The notes under the pieces are model-generated. The model ran no database searches. It had not been told where the DNA came from and saw nothing but the letters and a program-made list of their open reading frames with translations. A stretch of 64,000 nt of DNA from Phycisphaerae bacterium (GTDB lineage Bacteria; Planctomycetota; Phycisphaerae; Phycisphaerales; UBA1924): the NCBI GenBank assembly GCA_022180725.1, contig BQMO01000008.1:1-64000 (forward strand), in the 5' to 3' direction. This document shows, piece after piece, positions 8,896 through 16,008 of this stretch. A program made the position numbers and the translations under genes. The stretch's first letter is position 1, and each line of letters starts with the position of its first letter.

Positions 8896-9777
8896 CTACG
8901 CCGTGACCGATGCTGCCGAATCCGATGCCGACAGCCCGAACATGGCCGCGTGCGCCGCCACGTCGTGTACGCGGAAGAGCCTCGCCCCCGCGGCCCGGTG
9001 CCGCCGGCTCAGGTCGAGCGTTCCGGGGAGGCGTTCGTCGGGGGTTGAGTCACGTCCGAGCGAGACCCGCCCCACGAAACTCTTGCGACTCAGGGCCGAG
9101 AGGATCGGGTACCCCAGCGACGCAAGTTCGGGCGTCCCGTCGATCAGTTCCAGGTTCTGCGCGACCGACTTGCCGAAGCCCAGCCCCGGGTCGAGCACGA
9201 TCGAATCGCGATGGACCCCGGCATCCAAGGCGGCCTGCGCGCGCGCCGCGAGAAACTCGCGAACGCACGCGACCACGCCCCCGGGGTACTCCGGTTCGTG
9301 CTGATACCGGTCCGAGTACGTATCCGCGGGTGGGGGAACCGCACGGTGCATGAGCACCAACCCGGCGCTCATCTCGGCCGCGAGCGGAAGCATGCGGGGG
9401 TCATCAAGCCCTGCCGAAACATCGTTGATGACGGTGGCGCCCTCCGCAATGGCCGCACGCGCCACCTCGGCACGGGTGGTGTCGATGGAAATGGGGATGG
9501 CGGGCTGTCGGTCGCGGATCGCGCGGATGACCGGGATAACGCGGCGGAGTTGCTCATCGACCGGCACCCGCGGCGCGCCGGGGCGGGTTGATTCCCCGCC
9601 GACATCGATCATGGCCGCGCCCTCGGCTACCCATTGCGAGGCCGCATCCGCTGCGTGAGCCGGGCTCTCATGGCGTCCACCATCCGCGAACGAATCGGGC
9701 GTGACATTGAGGATGGCGATCAGGCGAGGGCGGTCGAGCGGGATCGCCAAACGTTCGGATAACCGCCACCATCGCAT
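8896..9777 (-). CDS. folP: Dihydropteroate synthase
   Basis: Condenses p-aminobenzoate with the pterin diphosphate in folate synthesis. The motifs are those of the family: ILNVTPDSFADGG, MIDVGGESTRPG, SIDTT, VINDVSAGL, DPGLGFGK and the terminal FRVHDVAAH. ATG 9777 gives 293 residues, a normal length; an in-frame ATG at 9831 would add 18 residues. All expected pterin- and PABA-site motifs are recognisable. It is the first gene of a minus-strand run with trx and the Gfo/Idh oxidoreductase. Confidence 0.93.
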   Translation of the reverse strand: MRWWRLSERLAIPLDRPRLIAILNVTPDSFADGGRHESPAHAADAASQWVAEGAAMIDVGGESTRPGAPRVPVDEQLRRVIPVIRAIRDRQPAIPISIDTTRAEVARAAIAEGATVINDVSAGLDDPRMLPLAAEMSAGLVLMHRAVPPPADTYSDRYQHEPEYPGGVVACVREFLAARAQAALDAGVHRDSIVLDPGLGFGKSVAQNLELIDGTPELASLGYPILSALSRKSFVGRVSLGRDSTPDERLPGTLDLSRRHRAAGARLFRVHDVAAHAAMFGLSASDSAASVTA

Positions 9778-9902
9778 GGTCAAGCGTAGTGGGGGTGATT
9801 GGCCTGACGGGGAGCCGGCGGCGAAGAACATTCAGGCAACCGTGTGAGAGGTGATGCTCCGCCGACGCATAATTACGTCATCCGATCGCGAAGTTCCTCG
9901 TT

Positions 9903-9908
9903 TACAAT
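9903..9908 (+). promoter_or_regulatory. Possible -10 element TACAAT for the lipoprotein-sigma operon
   Basis: TACAAT at 9903-9908 matches five of six bases of the sigma-70 -10 box in an AT-richer patch 42 bases before the lipoprotein ATG. No convincing -35 was found at 16-18 bases, so an alternative sigma factor, perhaps the one encoded here, may be involved. Confidence 0.3.
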
Positions 9909-9950
9909 AGTGGGAGCGCATCCGTGATGCGACACCAATGGAGCCACGAC

Positions 9951-10988
9951 ATGCTGCGCAAGACTCACGCTCGGGCCTGGATGATCGGCGGATGGATCGG
10001 CATGGGCCTGTATCTCGGCGGGTGCCTCGATCGGATCGAGACGATCACCGTCCATCAGGACACCTCGGCGGACGTGGTGTCGATCTTCAAGGGCGACGCG
10101 GCGGACATGAACGCGGGCGACGCACTGCCGACCGCGGGCCGGGTGTGGCGTCTTGAGGAGACGGCGACCAAGCATCCCGATGGGGGCGTGAAGGTCGAGC
10201 GCGTGGCGCGAGCGAGTATTCCGGCAGGCGGCGTCATTCCCGGCACCTACGCCGCGGACGCCGCGACCGCCGCGGTAGCGCTGCGCTTCCCGAGCGAGCT
10301 GACGACCGAGGTGCGAGGGGACGGGGTGTACTACCACTTCTCCCGCGTCTACGAGGGGCGAACGGATGCGGCGTACACACGCACGAAGCGATCTCTTGAG
10401 CGTGACAAGGCGATGCGTGCGTTGATCGAGGCCGACGTGGAGACGCTCACCCGGGATGACCGCACCAAACTCCTGGACGCATTCCGCCGGATGGAACTGG
10501 AGAAGCACGCGCAGTACGTCGCGGCGGGCGCCCGGGCGCTCGAGAGCCTCCCGCAAGACACCGGCCTTCGCGTGGCCGCGGCCGTCGTCAACGCGGGCCA
10601 CGACTTCGATACCTCGCGGGCCTTGGATTTGCTTGAGGCGCCCGAGACCGAGGCCCGGAACAGCGAGATCGAGCGGCTCGCCGTCTCGTTCGAGCAGACC
10701 CTTCGAGACGCGGTCACGAACGCGATCGAACGTGAATCGTTGACGGCGAAGGATCGGGCGGTGTTCCTGGCCGCGTACGAGGACGAGCGCCGTCGCCGTG
10801 AAATCACCGAAGACCTGATGGACGAGCGGTGGGAAGTGCGACTCGTCCTGCCCGGCACGGTCGTGGCGCACAACGCCGACGCGGTCGAGGCGGGTGGGGT
10901 CCTGGTCTGGAAGTTCGACGGCGCGTCCCTGATGGATGTTGACAAGGAGGTCCGCGCGACCAGCGTGGTGCGCGGCGCGGGTCATTGA
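9951..10988 (+). CDS. Lipoprotein of unknown function, first gene of a sigma/anti-sigma operon
   Basis: 345 residues. A signal peptide with lipobox LGGC (Cys25) indicates a lipid-anchored protein. The body is predicted alpha/beta: an N-terminal part with VWRLEETATKHPDGG and ALRFPSELTT, a long charged helical middle (about 120-270) and a C-terminal strand region including WEVRLVLPGTVVAHNADAV. I recognise no enzymatic motif. Its stop overlaps the TTG start of the sigma factor gene (TTGA), and the sigma gene overlaps the anti-sigma gene (ATGA), so the three are made together. It may be an envelope sensor or an output of the regulon; that is inference from position. Confidence 0.75.
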   Translation: MLRKTHARAWMIGGWIGMGLYLGGCLDRIETITVHQDTSADVVSIFKGDAADMNAGDALPTAGRVWRLEETATKHPDGGVKVERVARASIPAGGVIPGTYAADAATAAVALRFPSELTTEVRGDGVYYHFSRVYEGRTDAAYTRTKRSLERDKAMRALIEADVETLTRDDRTKLLDAFRRMELEKHAQYVAAGARALESLPQDTGLRVAAAVVNAGHDFDTSRALDLLEAPETEARNSEIERLAVSFEQTLRDAVTNAIERESLTAKDRAVFLAAYEDERRRREITEDLMDERWEVRLVLPGTVVAHNADAVEAGGVLVWKFDGASLMDVDKEVRATSVVRGAGH

Positions 10989-11518
10989 CTGAAACCAAGC
11001 CCAGTCCCGGGGCGAACACACCTCCTCGGCCGATCGGGGAGTTGTTCGCCGCGCACCGCGCCCGCGTGTACCAATGGGCGAGTGCACACGGACTGACGCA
11101 CGAGGAGTCGCTCGACGTGGTGCAGGAAGCGTTCGCACGGATGATCGCGTCCAGGCCGCTCTGTCCCGGCGAAGGGTCGCAACTCGCCTGGCTCCGCCGC
11201 ACCGCGTCGAACCTGTCGATCGACACCCATCGAAGCCCGCGCTCGCACGTGCGGCGCCTGCCCGAGGGGATTGTCCGCGCGCCGGTGCCGGACGCGATGG
11301 AAGACACTCACCGAGCGAGACTGCGTGCCGCGGTCGCCAGCCTATCGGAACTCCAGCGTCTGGTGCTGCTCGCCAAGGTGATTGACGGGATGACCTTCGT
11401 GCAGATCGCCGCGGACCTCGGGGTCGCGCCGGCCACCGCCAAGACCCATTACGCGCGGGCGATATCGAGTTTGCGAGGGGTGATGGGAGACGGCCATCGA
11501 GAAGGAGTGCGGGTATGA
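10985..11518 (+). CDS. ECF-type RNA polymerase sigma factor
   Basis: 177 residues from TTG 10985, which overlaps the previous stop. Region 2 spans roughly 22-90 (LFAAHRARVYQWAS, ESLDVVQEAFARMI, LAWLRRTASNLSID). Region 4 with its helix-turn-helix is at about 125-165 (LVLLAKVIDGMTFVQIAADL and VAPATAKTHYARAI). Length and two-domain layout fit a group 4 (ECF) sigma factor. The overlapping zinc-finger anti-sigma gene supports this. It probably responds to an envelope signal, with the upstream lipoprotein as a possible input or target. Confidence 0.88.
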   Translation: MTETKPSPGANTPPRPIGELFAAHRARVYQWASAHGLTHEESLDVVQEAFARMIASRPLCPGEGSQLAWLRRTASNLSIDTHRSPRSHVRRLPEGIVRAPVPDAMEDTHRARLRAAVASLSELQRLVLLAKVIDGMTFVQIAADLGVAPATAKTHYARAISSLRGVMGDGHREGVRV

Positions 11519-11964
11519 CGTGCGAGTCCTGGGATGCCATCAAGATCGACCTGGCCAGTCACGAGATCTCGCCCGAGACGCGTGCGGCGTTCGAGGCGCA
11601 CGCGGCGACCTGCGCGGCGTGCGCGAGCGATCTTTCAGCGATGAGGGCCGCTTCAGACCTCGTCGCCAAAGCCGCGGGATCGCGGGCCGAGGCCGTCGCC
11701 GCGACGGCGAACCTGACGCTGACGCTCCCGAAGCAGCGTCAGGCTATCGGACGCTGGGGGATCGCCGCGTCGCTCGCCCTGACCTTCGCCGGAGGCTACG
11801 CCGTGCGTTGGTTCGCCGAACCGGAGCGTGGGACATCCGACGAGACGATCGTGACACGCGCCGCCCGGGACGTCTCGCTCGCGGGCGAGTACGCCCGGCT
11901 CCACGCGACCTCACCAGGGCTTTCGACCATCGGGAAGGGCATGCTCGGGCTGGCGCGGCGGTAA
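11515..11964 (+). CDS. Membrane-anchored anti-sigma factor with zinc-finger motif
   Basis: 149 residues; ATG 11515 overlaps the sigma stop as ATGA. The N-terminal domain has the HX3CX2C arrangement of zinc-binding anti-sigma domains (His29, Cys33, Cys36 in FEAHAATCAAC). One membrane helix is at about 79-97 (GIAASLALTFAGGYAVRWF), with a short periplasmic tail of about 50 residues. By analogy the cytoplasmic domain holds the sigma factor inactive until an extracytoplasmic signal releases it. The very short sensor part suggests that sensing is by another protein, such as the lipoprotein. Confidence 0.85.
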   Translation: MTCESWDAIKIDLASHEISPETRAAFEAHAATCAACASDLSAMRAASDLVAKAAGSRAEAVAATANLTLTLPKQRQAIGRWGIAASLALTFAGGYAVRWFAEPERGTSDETIVTRAARDVSLAGEYARLHATSPGLSTIGKGMLGLARR

Positions 11965-11976
11965 ACCCGGGCGGCC

Positions 11977-12005
11977 TTGACAACCCCGCGTGCAGAAGTC
12001 ATGCT
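11977..12005 (+). promoter_or_regulatory. Possible promoter upstream of the small membrane protein gene
   Basis: A perfect TTGACA (11977-11982) is followed after 17 bases by CATGCT (12000-12005), a weak -10. Transcription would begin just before the hairpin at 12015-12037. Confidence 0.3.
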
Positions 12006-12014
12006 GGTGTAAGT

Positions 12015-12037
12015 GCATCCGGCACTGTGCCGGATGC
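12015..12037 (+). terminator. Perfect 10-bp hairpin after the anti-sigma gene
   Basis: GCATCCGGCA (12015-12024) and TGCCGGATGC (12028-12037) form a perfect stem with a 3-base loop, 50 bases after the anti-sigma stop. No U-tract follows. It may end the sigma operon or form the 5' structure of the next mRNA. Confidence 0.4.
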
Positions 12038-12097
12038 CGAGCACGGCGCACGCGTCGTGGCGAGTCGTTGGCCGTGGGCGTGCCATGGAGAAAGTCC

Positions 12098-12697
12098 ATG
12101 GAGTTCCTGACGACCCTCTGGCTTCCGATTGTCCTGAGCGCGGTGATCTGCTTCGTGGCGAGTTCCATCATCTGGATGGCCACGCCGCTGCACAAGCACG
12201 ACTACAAGAACCCCGGCGACAAGGAAGACGCCATCCTGTCCGGGCTGAAATCGTGGGCGCTGTCGCCGGGGGTGTACTTTGTTCCCTGGATGCAGTGCGA
12301 CAAGAAACTCGATGAGGCCGCGAAGAAAGCCGCGATGGAGCGCGCCAAGACCAGCCCGCGCGCGATGATCATCGTGCACGGCGGGGACCACAGCATGGGG
12401 AAGATGCTCGGGATGTGGTTCGTCCACCTGCTCATTACCGGGGTGTTCGTGGCGTACGTCGCGTCGCACGCCGGGCTGGGGGCGGCCTCGTATCTGAAGG
12501 TTTTTCAGGTCGTCGGCGCGGTGGCCTTCCTGGCCCACGCGGGCTACGCCCTGCCCCTCTCCATCTGGCACGGCCTCCCGTGGTCGCAACTGCCCGGCCG
12601 GTTGCTCGACGGGCTGATCTACGCCCTGCTCACGGCGGGCACGTTCGCGTGGCAGATGCAGTTTAAGGCTCCCGAGATCAAGATCCCCGGGCTGTGA
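12098..12697 (+). CDS. Small multi-pass membrane protein of unknown function
   Basis: 199 residues from ATG 12098, with GGAG about ten bases upstream. Four hydrophobic segments are visible: about 4-26 (TLWLPIVLSAVICFVASSII), 104-124 (WFVHLLITGVFVAYVASHAG), 132-154 and 165-185. A charged cytoplasmic or periplasmic loop with DKKLDEAAKKAAMERAKT lies between the first and second. I do not recognise a family or active site. It is separated from the sigma operon by a hairpin and a possible promoter, and converges with the small minus-strand gene that ends at 12705. Confidence 0.75.
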   Translation: MEFLTTLWLPIVLSAVICFVASSIIWMATPLHKHDYKNPGDKEDAILSGLKSWALSPGVYFVPWMQCDKKLDEAAKKAAMERAKTSPRAMIIVHGGDHSMGKMLGMWFVHLLITGVFVAYVASHAGLGAASYLKVFQVVGAVAFLAHAGYALPLSIWHGLPWSQLPGRLLDGLIYALLTAGTFAWQMQFKAPEIKIPGL

Positions 12698-12704
12698 TCA
12701 ATAC

Positions 12705-13010
12705 CTAGGCCGCGTGGCGCAGGTCCTCGTCGATGCGGGGCAGCCATCGCCGTGCCCGGGCCGCGTCGAACTCGGACGGGAGTGCCTCCCATCGATGCGC
12801 CAACACATACTCCAGTATGCGCTGCACGACGAGCGAAGGCGCCGCCGCGCCGCCGCACCAGTAGTCATGATCGCGCCAGCCGAGCGTCATGGTGTGTGTC
12901 GTGGTTTCGCCGGATTCACGTGAGATTTCAACAACATAGCGCCAACCGCGTTCGGTGGCGGTCTCGCGAAGTACACGCACGGTAAAGCCATGATGGGCCG
13001 GATCAGTCAT
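12705..13010 (-). CDS. Conserved-looking small hypothetical protein
   Basis: 101 residues from ATG 13010. The sequence is an alpha/beta mix, with strand-like repeats at the start (FTVRVLRETATERGWRYVVE), an aromatic WRDHDYWCGG patch in the middle and a helical C-terminus ending in RWLPRIDEDLRHAA. No catalytic motif or signal peptide is evident. Codon usage matches that of its neighbours. It is divergent from the MacB-like permease gene, with 125 bases between starts, in which I see no convincing promoter. Confidence 0.65.
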   Translation of the reverse strand: MTDPAHHGFTVRVLRETATERGWRYVVEISRESGETTTHTMTLGWRDHDYWCGGAAAPSLVVQRILEYVLAHRWEALPSEFDAARARRWLPRIDEDLRHAA

Positions 13011-13135
13011 CAGTCAGGGTATCGGCGGTTTCCGAGGTGGTCGTGACTTTCACGGCTCGGATTGAGGCCGCCGCGTAGCATCCTGCTCCCCGGCACGGTG
13101 AGCCGGAGTCACCCCGACGTGGAGCAACGGCGATT

Positions 13136-14419
13136 ATGGGATTCCTCCTGGAGATTGTGCGACTCGGGCTGGGAAACCTGCGGCTGCACATGCTCCGGTC
13201 GATCTTGACGGCCCTGGGCATTATTTTCGGCGTACTCGCCGTGATCGTGATGAGCAGCCTCGGCGAGGGCACGAAGCGGCAAGCCCTGGCGCAGATCGAG
13301 CGATTGGGAGCCAAGAACATCATCGTGCGCTCCCAGAAACCGCCGGAAACACAGAACCAGCAGGGGGGGCAGCAGCGGAGTTTCGTGAGCCGTTACGGCG
13401 TGACACGGGCCGATCTGGCCGTCATCCGCGAGAACTTCCCCGAGGCCGAGGCCATCGTGCCGCTGAAGGAAGTCGGGGGGCAGGTGATCCGCGAGGGGAT
13501 GCGTCGTACGAGCCAGGCGTTCGGCACCACGCCCGACTTGGCGCGCGTCGCCAACCTCACCATCGCCCAGGGGCGGTACCTCACCCCCAGCGACATGGAC
13601 GAACGCGCGTCGGTCTGCGTGATCGGCGCGGAGATCGCCCGGATGTTCTTCCCGTTGGAGGATCCGCTCGGCAAGTCGCTCCGCATCGACACCAAGCCGT
13701 TCATGGTGGTGGGGGTGCTCGGGCCGGTTGGCTTGGCGGCGGGCGCGGGCACGGCGCTGGTCGGGCGCGACCTCAACCTCGACGTGCACGTGCCCATGTC
13801 CGCCGCCCGCGAGCAGTTCGGAGACCTCGTGGTCCGCGGCACGAGCGGTTCGATGCAGGCCAACGCGACCGAGGTCAGCGAAATCTATATCGCGCTCAAG
13901 GATCGCGACCGCGTGATCATCGACGCGGAGCGTCTGCGGCTGGTACTGAAGAACCGTCGTCCGGGCCTGCCCGACGTGGCGCTGATCGTGCCCTATGAAC
14001 TACTCGAGAACGCCCGTCGGACGGCGTTGACGTTCAACTTGATCTTCGGCGCCATCGCCGCCATCTCGCTGCTGGTTGGGGGCATCGGCATCATGAACAT
14101 CATGCTCGCGAGCGTGACCGAGCGGATCCGCGAGATCGGCATCCGCCGCGCCCTGGGCGCCACCCGCCGTCACATCATGTGGCAGTTTCTCGTGGAGACC
14201 GGCGTACTTTCGGCCATCGGTGGTCTGATCGGCGTCGGCGTGGGGATCGGCGGGAGCCTGCTGGTCGGGTGGGCGGTCAAGGACATGCCCACCGCGCTCA
14301 CGCTCTGGTCGATCCTGGTGTCCTTTGCCGTGGCCACGGTGACAGGGCTGGTCTTCGGGCTGTACCCCGCGAAACGCGCCGCCGCCGCCGATCCGATCGA
14401 GGCGCTTCGGCACGACTGA
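13136..14419 (+). CDS. MacB/FtsX-family ABC transporter permease
   Basis: 427 residues with the type VII ABC permease plan: TM1 at about 18-45 (RSILTALGIIFGVLAVIV), a periplasmic MacB-PCD domain (about 46-290) and three C-terminal helices. The FtsX signature is clear in GGIGIMNIMLASVTERIREI and the RRALGATRRHI coupling helix, followed by a short RAAAADPIEALRHD tail. Such proteins transmit cytoplasmic ATP hydrolysis to periplasmic substrates such as lipoproteins or antibiotics. No ATPase or membrane-fusion partner is adjacent on this strand, so the partners must be elsewhere. ATG 13136 has GGAG about 15 bases upstream. Confidence 0.88.
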   Translation: MGFLLEIVRLGLGNLRLHMLRSILTALGIIFGVLAVIVMSSLGEGTKRQALAQIERLGAKNIIVRSQKPPETQNQQGGQQRSFVSRYGVTRADLAVIRENFPEAEAIVPLKEVGGQVIREGMRRTSQAFGTTPDLARVANLTIAQGRYLTPSDMDERASVCVIGAEIARMFFPLEDPLGKSLRIDTKPFMVVGVLGPVGLAAGAGTALVGRDLNLDVHVPMSAAREQFGDLVVRGTSGSMQANATEVSEIYIALKDRDRVIIDAERLRLVLKNRRPGLPDVALIVPYELLENARRTALTFNLIFGAIAAISLLVGGIGIMNIMLASVTERIREIGIRRALGATRRHIMWQFLVETGVLSAIGGLIGVGVGIGGSLLVGWAVKDMPTALTLWSILVSFAVATVTGLVFGLYPAKRAAAADPIEALRHD

Positions 14420-14438
14420 CCGCACGTGACAATAAAAA

Positions 14439-14466
14439 ACCGGCCCACCCTGCGGAGTGGGCCGGT
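14439..14466 (-). terminator. Intrinsic terminator (minus-strand orientation)
   Basis: A perfect 10-bp stem ACCGGCCCAC (14439-14448) / GTGGGCCGGT (14457-14466) with an 8-nt loop. Read on the minus strand it is followed by six U, then AUU (14439-14431). Read on the plus strand there is no U-tract, although the MacB-like gene ends 20 bases before it, so it mainly serves minus-strand transcripts. Confidence 0.8.
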
Positions 14467-14518
14467 CCTACGAGTCATTGCCGTAGCGGGCTGCGGTACG
14501 CACCCCGTCGAGTGCGCC

Positions 14519-14571
14519 TTAGGTGCGCAGCCCTCTGGAACAGTCAGACATCAACACTGGATCACCTCCTT
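14519..14571 (-). promoter_or_regulatory. 15-nt perfect anti-SD complement with a 12-codon mini-ORF
   Basis: The minus strand reads AAGGAGGTGATCCAG at 14571-14557, an exact complement of the conserved 16S rRNA 3' end. At ideal spacing, a GTG (14557-14555) opens a frame GTG TTG ATG ... TAA (stop 14521-14519) of 12 codons. The stop lies in the loop of the following helix. The element may be a leader-peptide ribosome-binding site or a ribosome-targeting sequence of the candidate small RNA. Confidence 0.5.
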
Positions 14572-14757
14572 CTGTAGAAGCCGCGTCGGCCGTCGCGGGC
14601 TGGTGCCCGCCGCCGAACTCCTACCCCGCGGGCCGTCGCCCGCGGCACACCGCCCGTACGGGATTCACGCGGAGGTGCCCGTGCGGTCGTCGCGGCCTGA
14701 ACAGAGGGCCGGGCCGTGGTTGCCGCCCGGATCGTTCCGTTGTGCCGCGATGCCGAC

Positions 14758-14786
14758 AGTATCGCCTTGCGCGGGCCTTTTGGCAA
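14758..14786 (-). promoter_or_regulatory. Sigma-70-type promoter for the candidate small RNA
   Basis: On the minus strand TTGCCA (14786-14781; five of six to consensus) is followed by exactly 17 bases and GATACT (14763-14758; four of six). The predicted start is near 14751, inside the region with no annotated gene. Confidence 0.5.
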
Positions 14787-14893
14787 CACAATTCGCGTCG
14801 TGAATTGACATGATGTTCACGCCGGGACTCGCGACGCTACCCGTGCGGCGGACGTTCGTACACCCATTTCGCGAACGCCGTCACGAACGCGTG

Positions 14894-15088
14894 TTATTCG
14901 CCGTGTCCGTCGTAGGCCTTGAACGCGCCCTTGCGGTCCTGGTCCTCGACGTACTTCTGGAACTCGCTCATCTGGTACGAGATAAAGCAGAAGGCATGGT
15001 GCAGCGCGAGCCATTCAACATCGGTCGGGTCCTCGCGCAGGTCCTTGCGAAGTCGGTTGAGTTCGGCGAGCAGTGTTTCGGCTTTCAT
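14894..15088 (-). CDS. Small hypothetical protein after znuB
   Basis: 64 residues from ATG 15088 (MKAETLLAELNRLRKDLRED...). It is acidic-basic and helical, with an aromatic centre (EWLALHHAFCFISYQMSEFQ) and a charged tail ending in KAYDGHGE. It lies 29 bases downstream of znuB on the same strand and may be part of that operon. No metal-binding motif stands out beyond a few His. No family recognised. The frame extends upstream to 15205, but that part overlaps znuB and is less likely. Confidence 0.6.
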   Translation of the reverse strand: MKAETLLAELNRLRKDLREDPTDVEWLALHHAFCFISYQMSEFQKYVEDQDRKGAFKAYDGHGE

Positions 15089-15117
15089 GGTTTCATCCAC
15101 GGTCGATCGGCGGCGGA

Positions 15118-16008
15118 TTATCGCGGCGCATGCCGCGGCCTGAGGATATGGGTCGTGGCGTACATCGCCCCGAGCACGGCGACGATACATGGCCCGGTCG
15201 GCCAATCCGTCTCAAAGCTCAGCACCACCCCCGCCACCACCCCCGCGAGCGAAGCGCCCAGCGCCAGCAGCACCGCGGGCCAGAGCCGATCGCTCCACCG
15301 AAGCGCCGTCGCGCCGGGCAGCACCAGCATCGCGGTCGCGAGCACCACCCCCGCGAGTTTCATCGCCGTCACGATGGCGAGCGCCAGCAGCGTCATGAGC
15401 ACGGCGTTCATTACGCGGTCACGCACCCCCGCCACCCGTGCCACCTCGGGGTCGAACGCCCAGAAGAGCAACTGACGCCGCGTCCCCCACAGGGAGGTGC
15501 TGATCGCCAGCGCGACCCCCCACGCCAACGCCGCGTCCCGCCAGGTCAGCCCCATCACGGACCCGAACAAGAACGATTCCCACGAGACCGGCGACCCGGA
15601 AAGATGGATCATCACCGCGCCGGCGGACATCATCACGACCAGCACAATCCCCACGGCGGTGTCCGGCTCGGTGCTCCCGCGATCCGCGATCACCCCGATG
15701 AGCAGCGCGCTCCCGAGGCACACCAGCACCACCACAATGAATGAAAGCGTGGTCGCCACGCCGGGCGTCACGGGATGGCCCGCCAAGGTCGGCTCCGCGC
15801 CCGCGCCGGCGATCAGCCCGAGCACCGCCACCAGCCCCGCTCCACCGAACGCCGCGTGACTGACGCCCTGCCCCACGAACGCCAATCGCTTCAGCACGAC
15901 GAGCACCGACAGGAGCGATCCGATGCACGCCACCGCCAGCCCCGTGACGACGCCCGGCCAGTACAAGTCGCGCAGCATCGGATCGACGAGGTATCGCAGC
16001 GTGTTCAC
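15118..16008 (-). CDS. znuB: Zinc/manganese ABC transporter permease (ZnuB-like)
   Basis: 296 residues from GTG 16008, which overlaps the znuC stop as GTGA and has AGGGGAGG five bases upstream. At least seven hydrophobic segments are seen. ABC-3 family motifs include AFVGQGVSHAAFGGAGLVAV and SWESFLFGSVMGLTW, with VLATAMLVLPGATA near the C-terminal helices. It forms the inner-membrane channel for zinc imported by the ZnuA-type binding protein. An ATG further upstream (16056) would give a basic extension inside znuC and is rejected. Confidence 0.9.
   Translation of the reverse strand: MNTLRYLVDPMLRDLYWPGVVTGLAVACIGSLLSVLVVLKRLAFVGQGVSHAAFGGAGLVAVLGLIAGAGAEPTLAGHPVTPGVATTLSFIVVVLVCLGSALLIGVIADRGSTEPDTAVGIVLVVMMSAGAVMIHLSGSPVSWESFLFGSVMGLTWRDAALAWGVALAISTSLWGTRRQLLFWAFDPEVARVAGVRDRVMNAVLMTLLALAIVTAMKLAGVVLATAMLVLPGATALRWSDRLWPAVLLALGASLAGVVAGVVLSFETDWPTGPCIVAVLGAMYATTHILRPRHAPR

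Larger units (their letters stand above)
14431..14751 (-). ncRNA. Candidate structured small RNA carrying a perfect 16S 3'-end complement
   Basis: Part of the 474 bp stretch (14420-14893) that has no clear protein gene. On the minus strand a promoter (-35 at 14786-14781, -10 at 14763-14758) predicts a start near 14751, and an intrinsic terminator ends at about 14431, giving about 320 nt. Between them lie perfect hairpins at 14626-14645 (CCGCGGGC/GCCCGCGG) and 14595-14610 (GCGGGC/GCCCGC). A 15-nt match to the complement of the 16S tail follows at 14557-14571, then a coaxial helix pair, 14488-14493 with 14528-14533 and 14499-14504 with 14522-14527. A 75-codon basic frame (14562-14789) begins upstream of the predicted start, so it would not be fully transcribed. 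The unit could be a separate RNA or the 3' end of the znu transcript. It matches no RNA family I know. Confidence 0.45.

Noticed and set aside
14557..14571. Plus-strand fragment of a 16S rRNA gene
   Set aside because: Only 15 bases match. The conserved sequence before the 16S tail (GGGGAACCTGCGG region) is not found at the right distance, so it is not a 16S remnant; the minus-strand reading is more sensible.
14562..14789. A 75-codon basic frame on the minus strand
   Set aside because: It would start upstream of the predicted transcription start, lacks a ribosome-binding site and is Arg/Ala-rich with no domain. Its stop codon falls inside the 15-nt element; kept only as an alternative reading.
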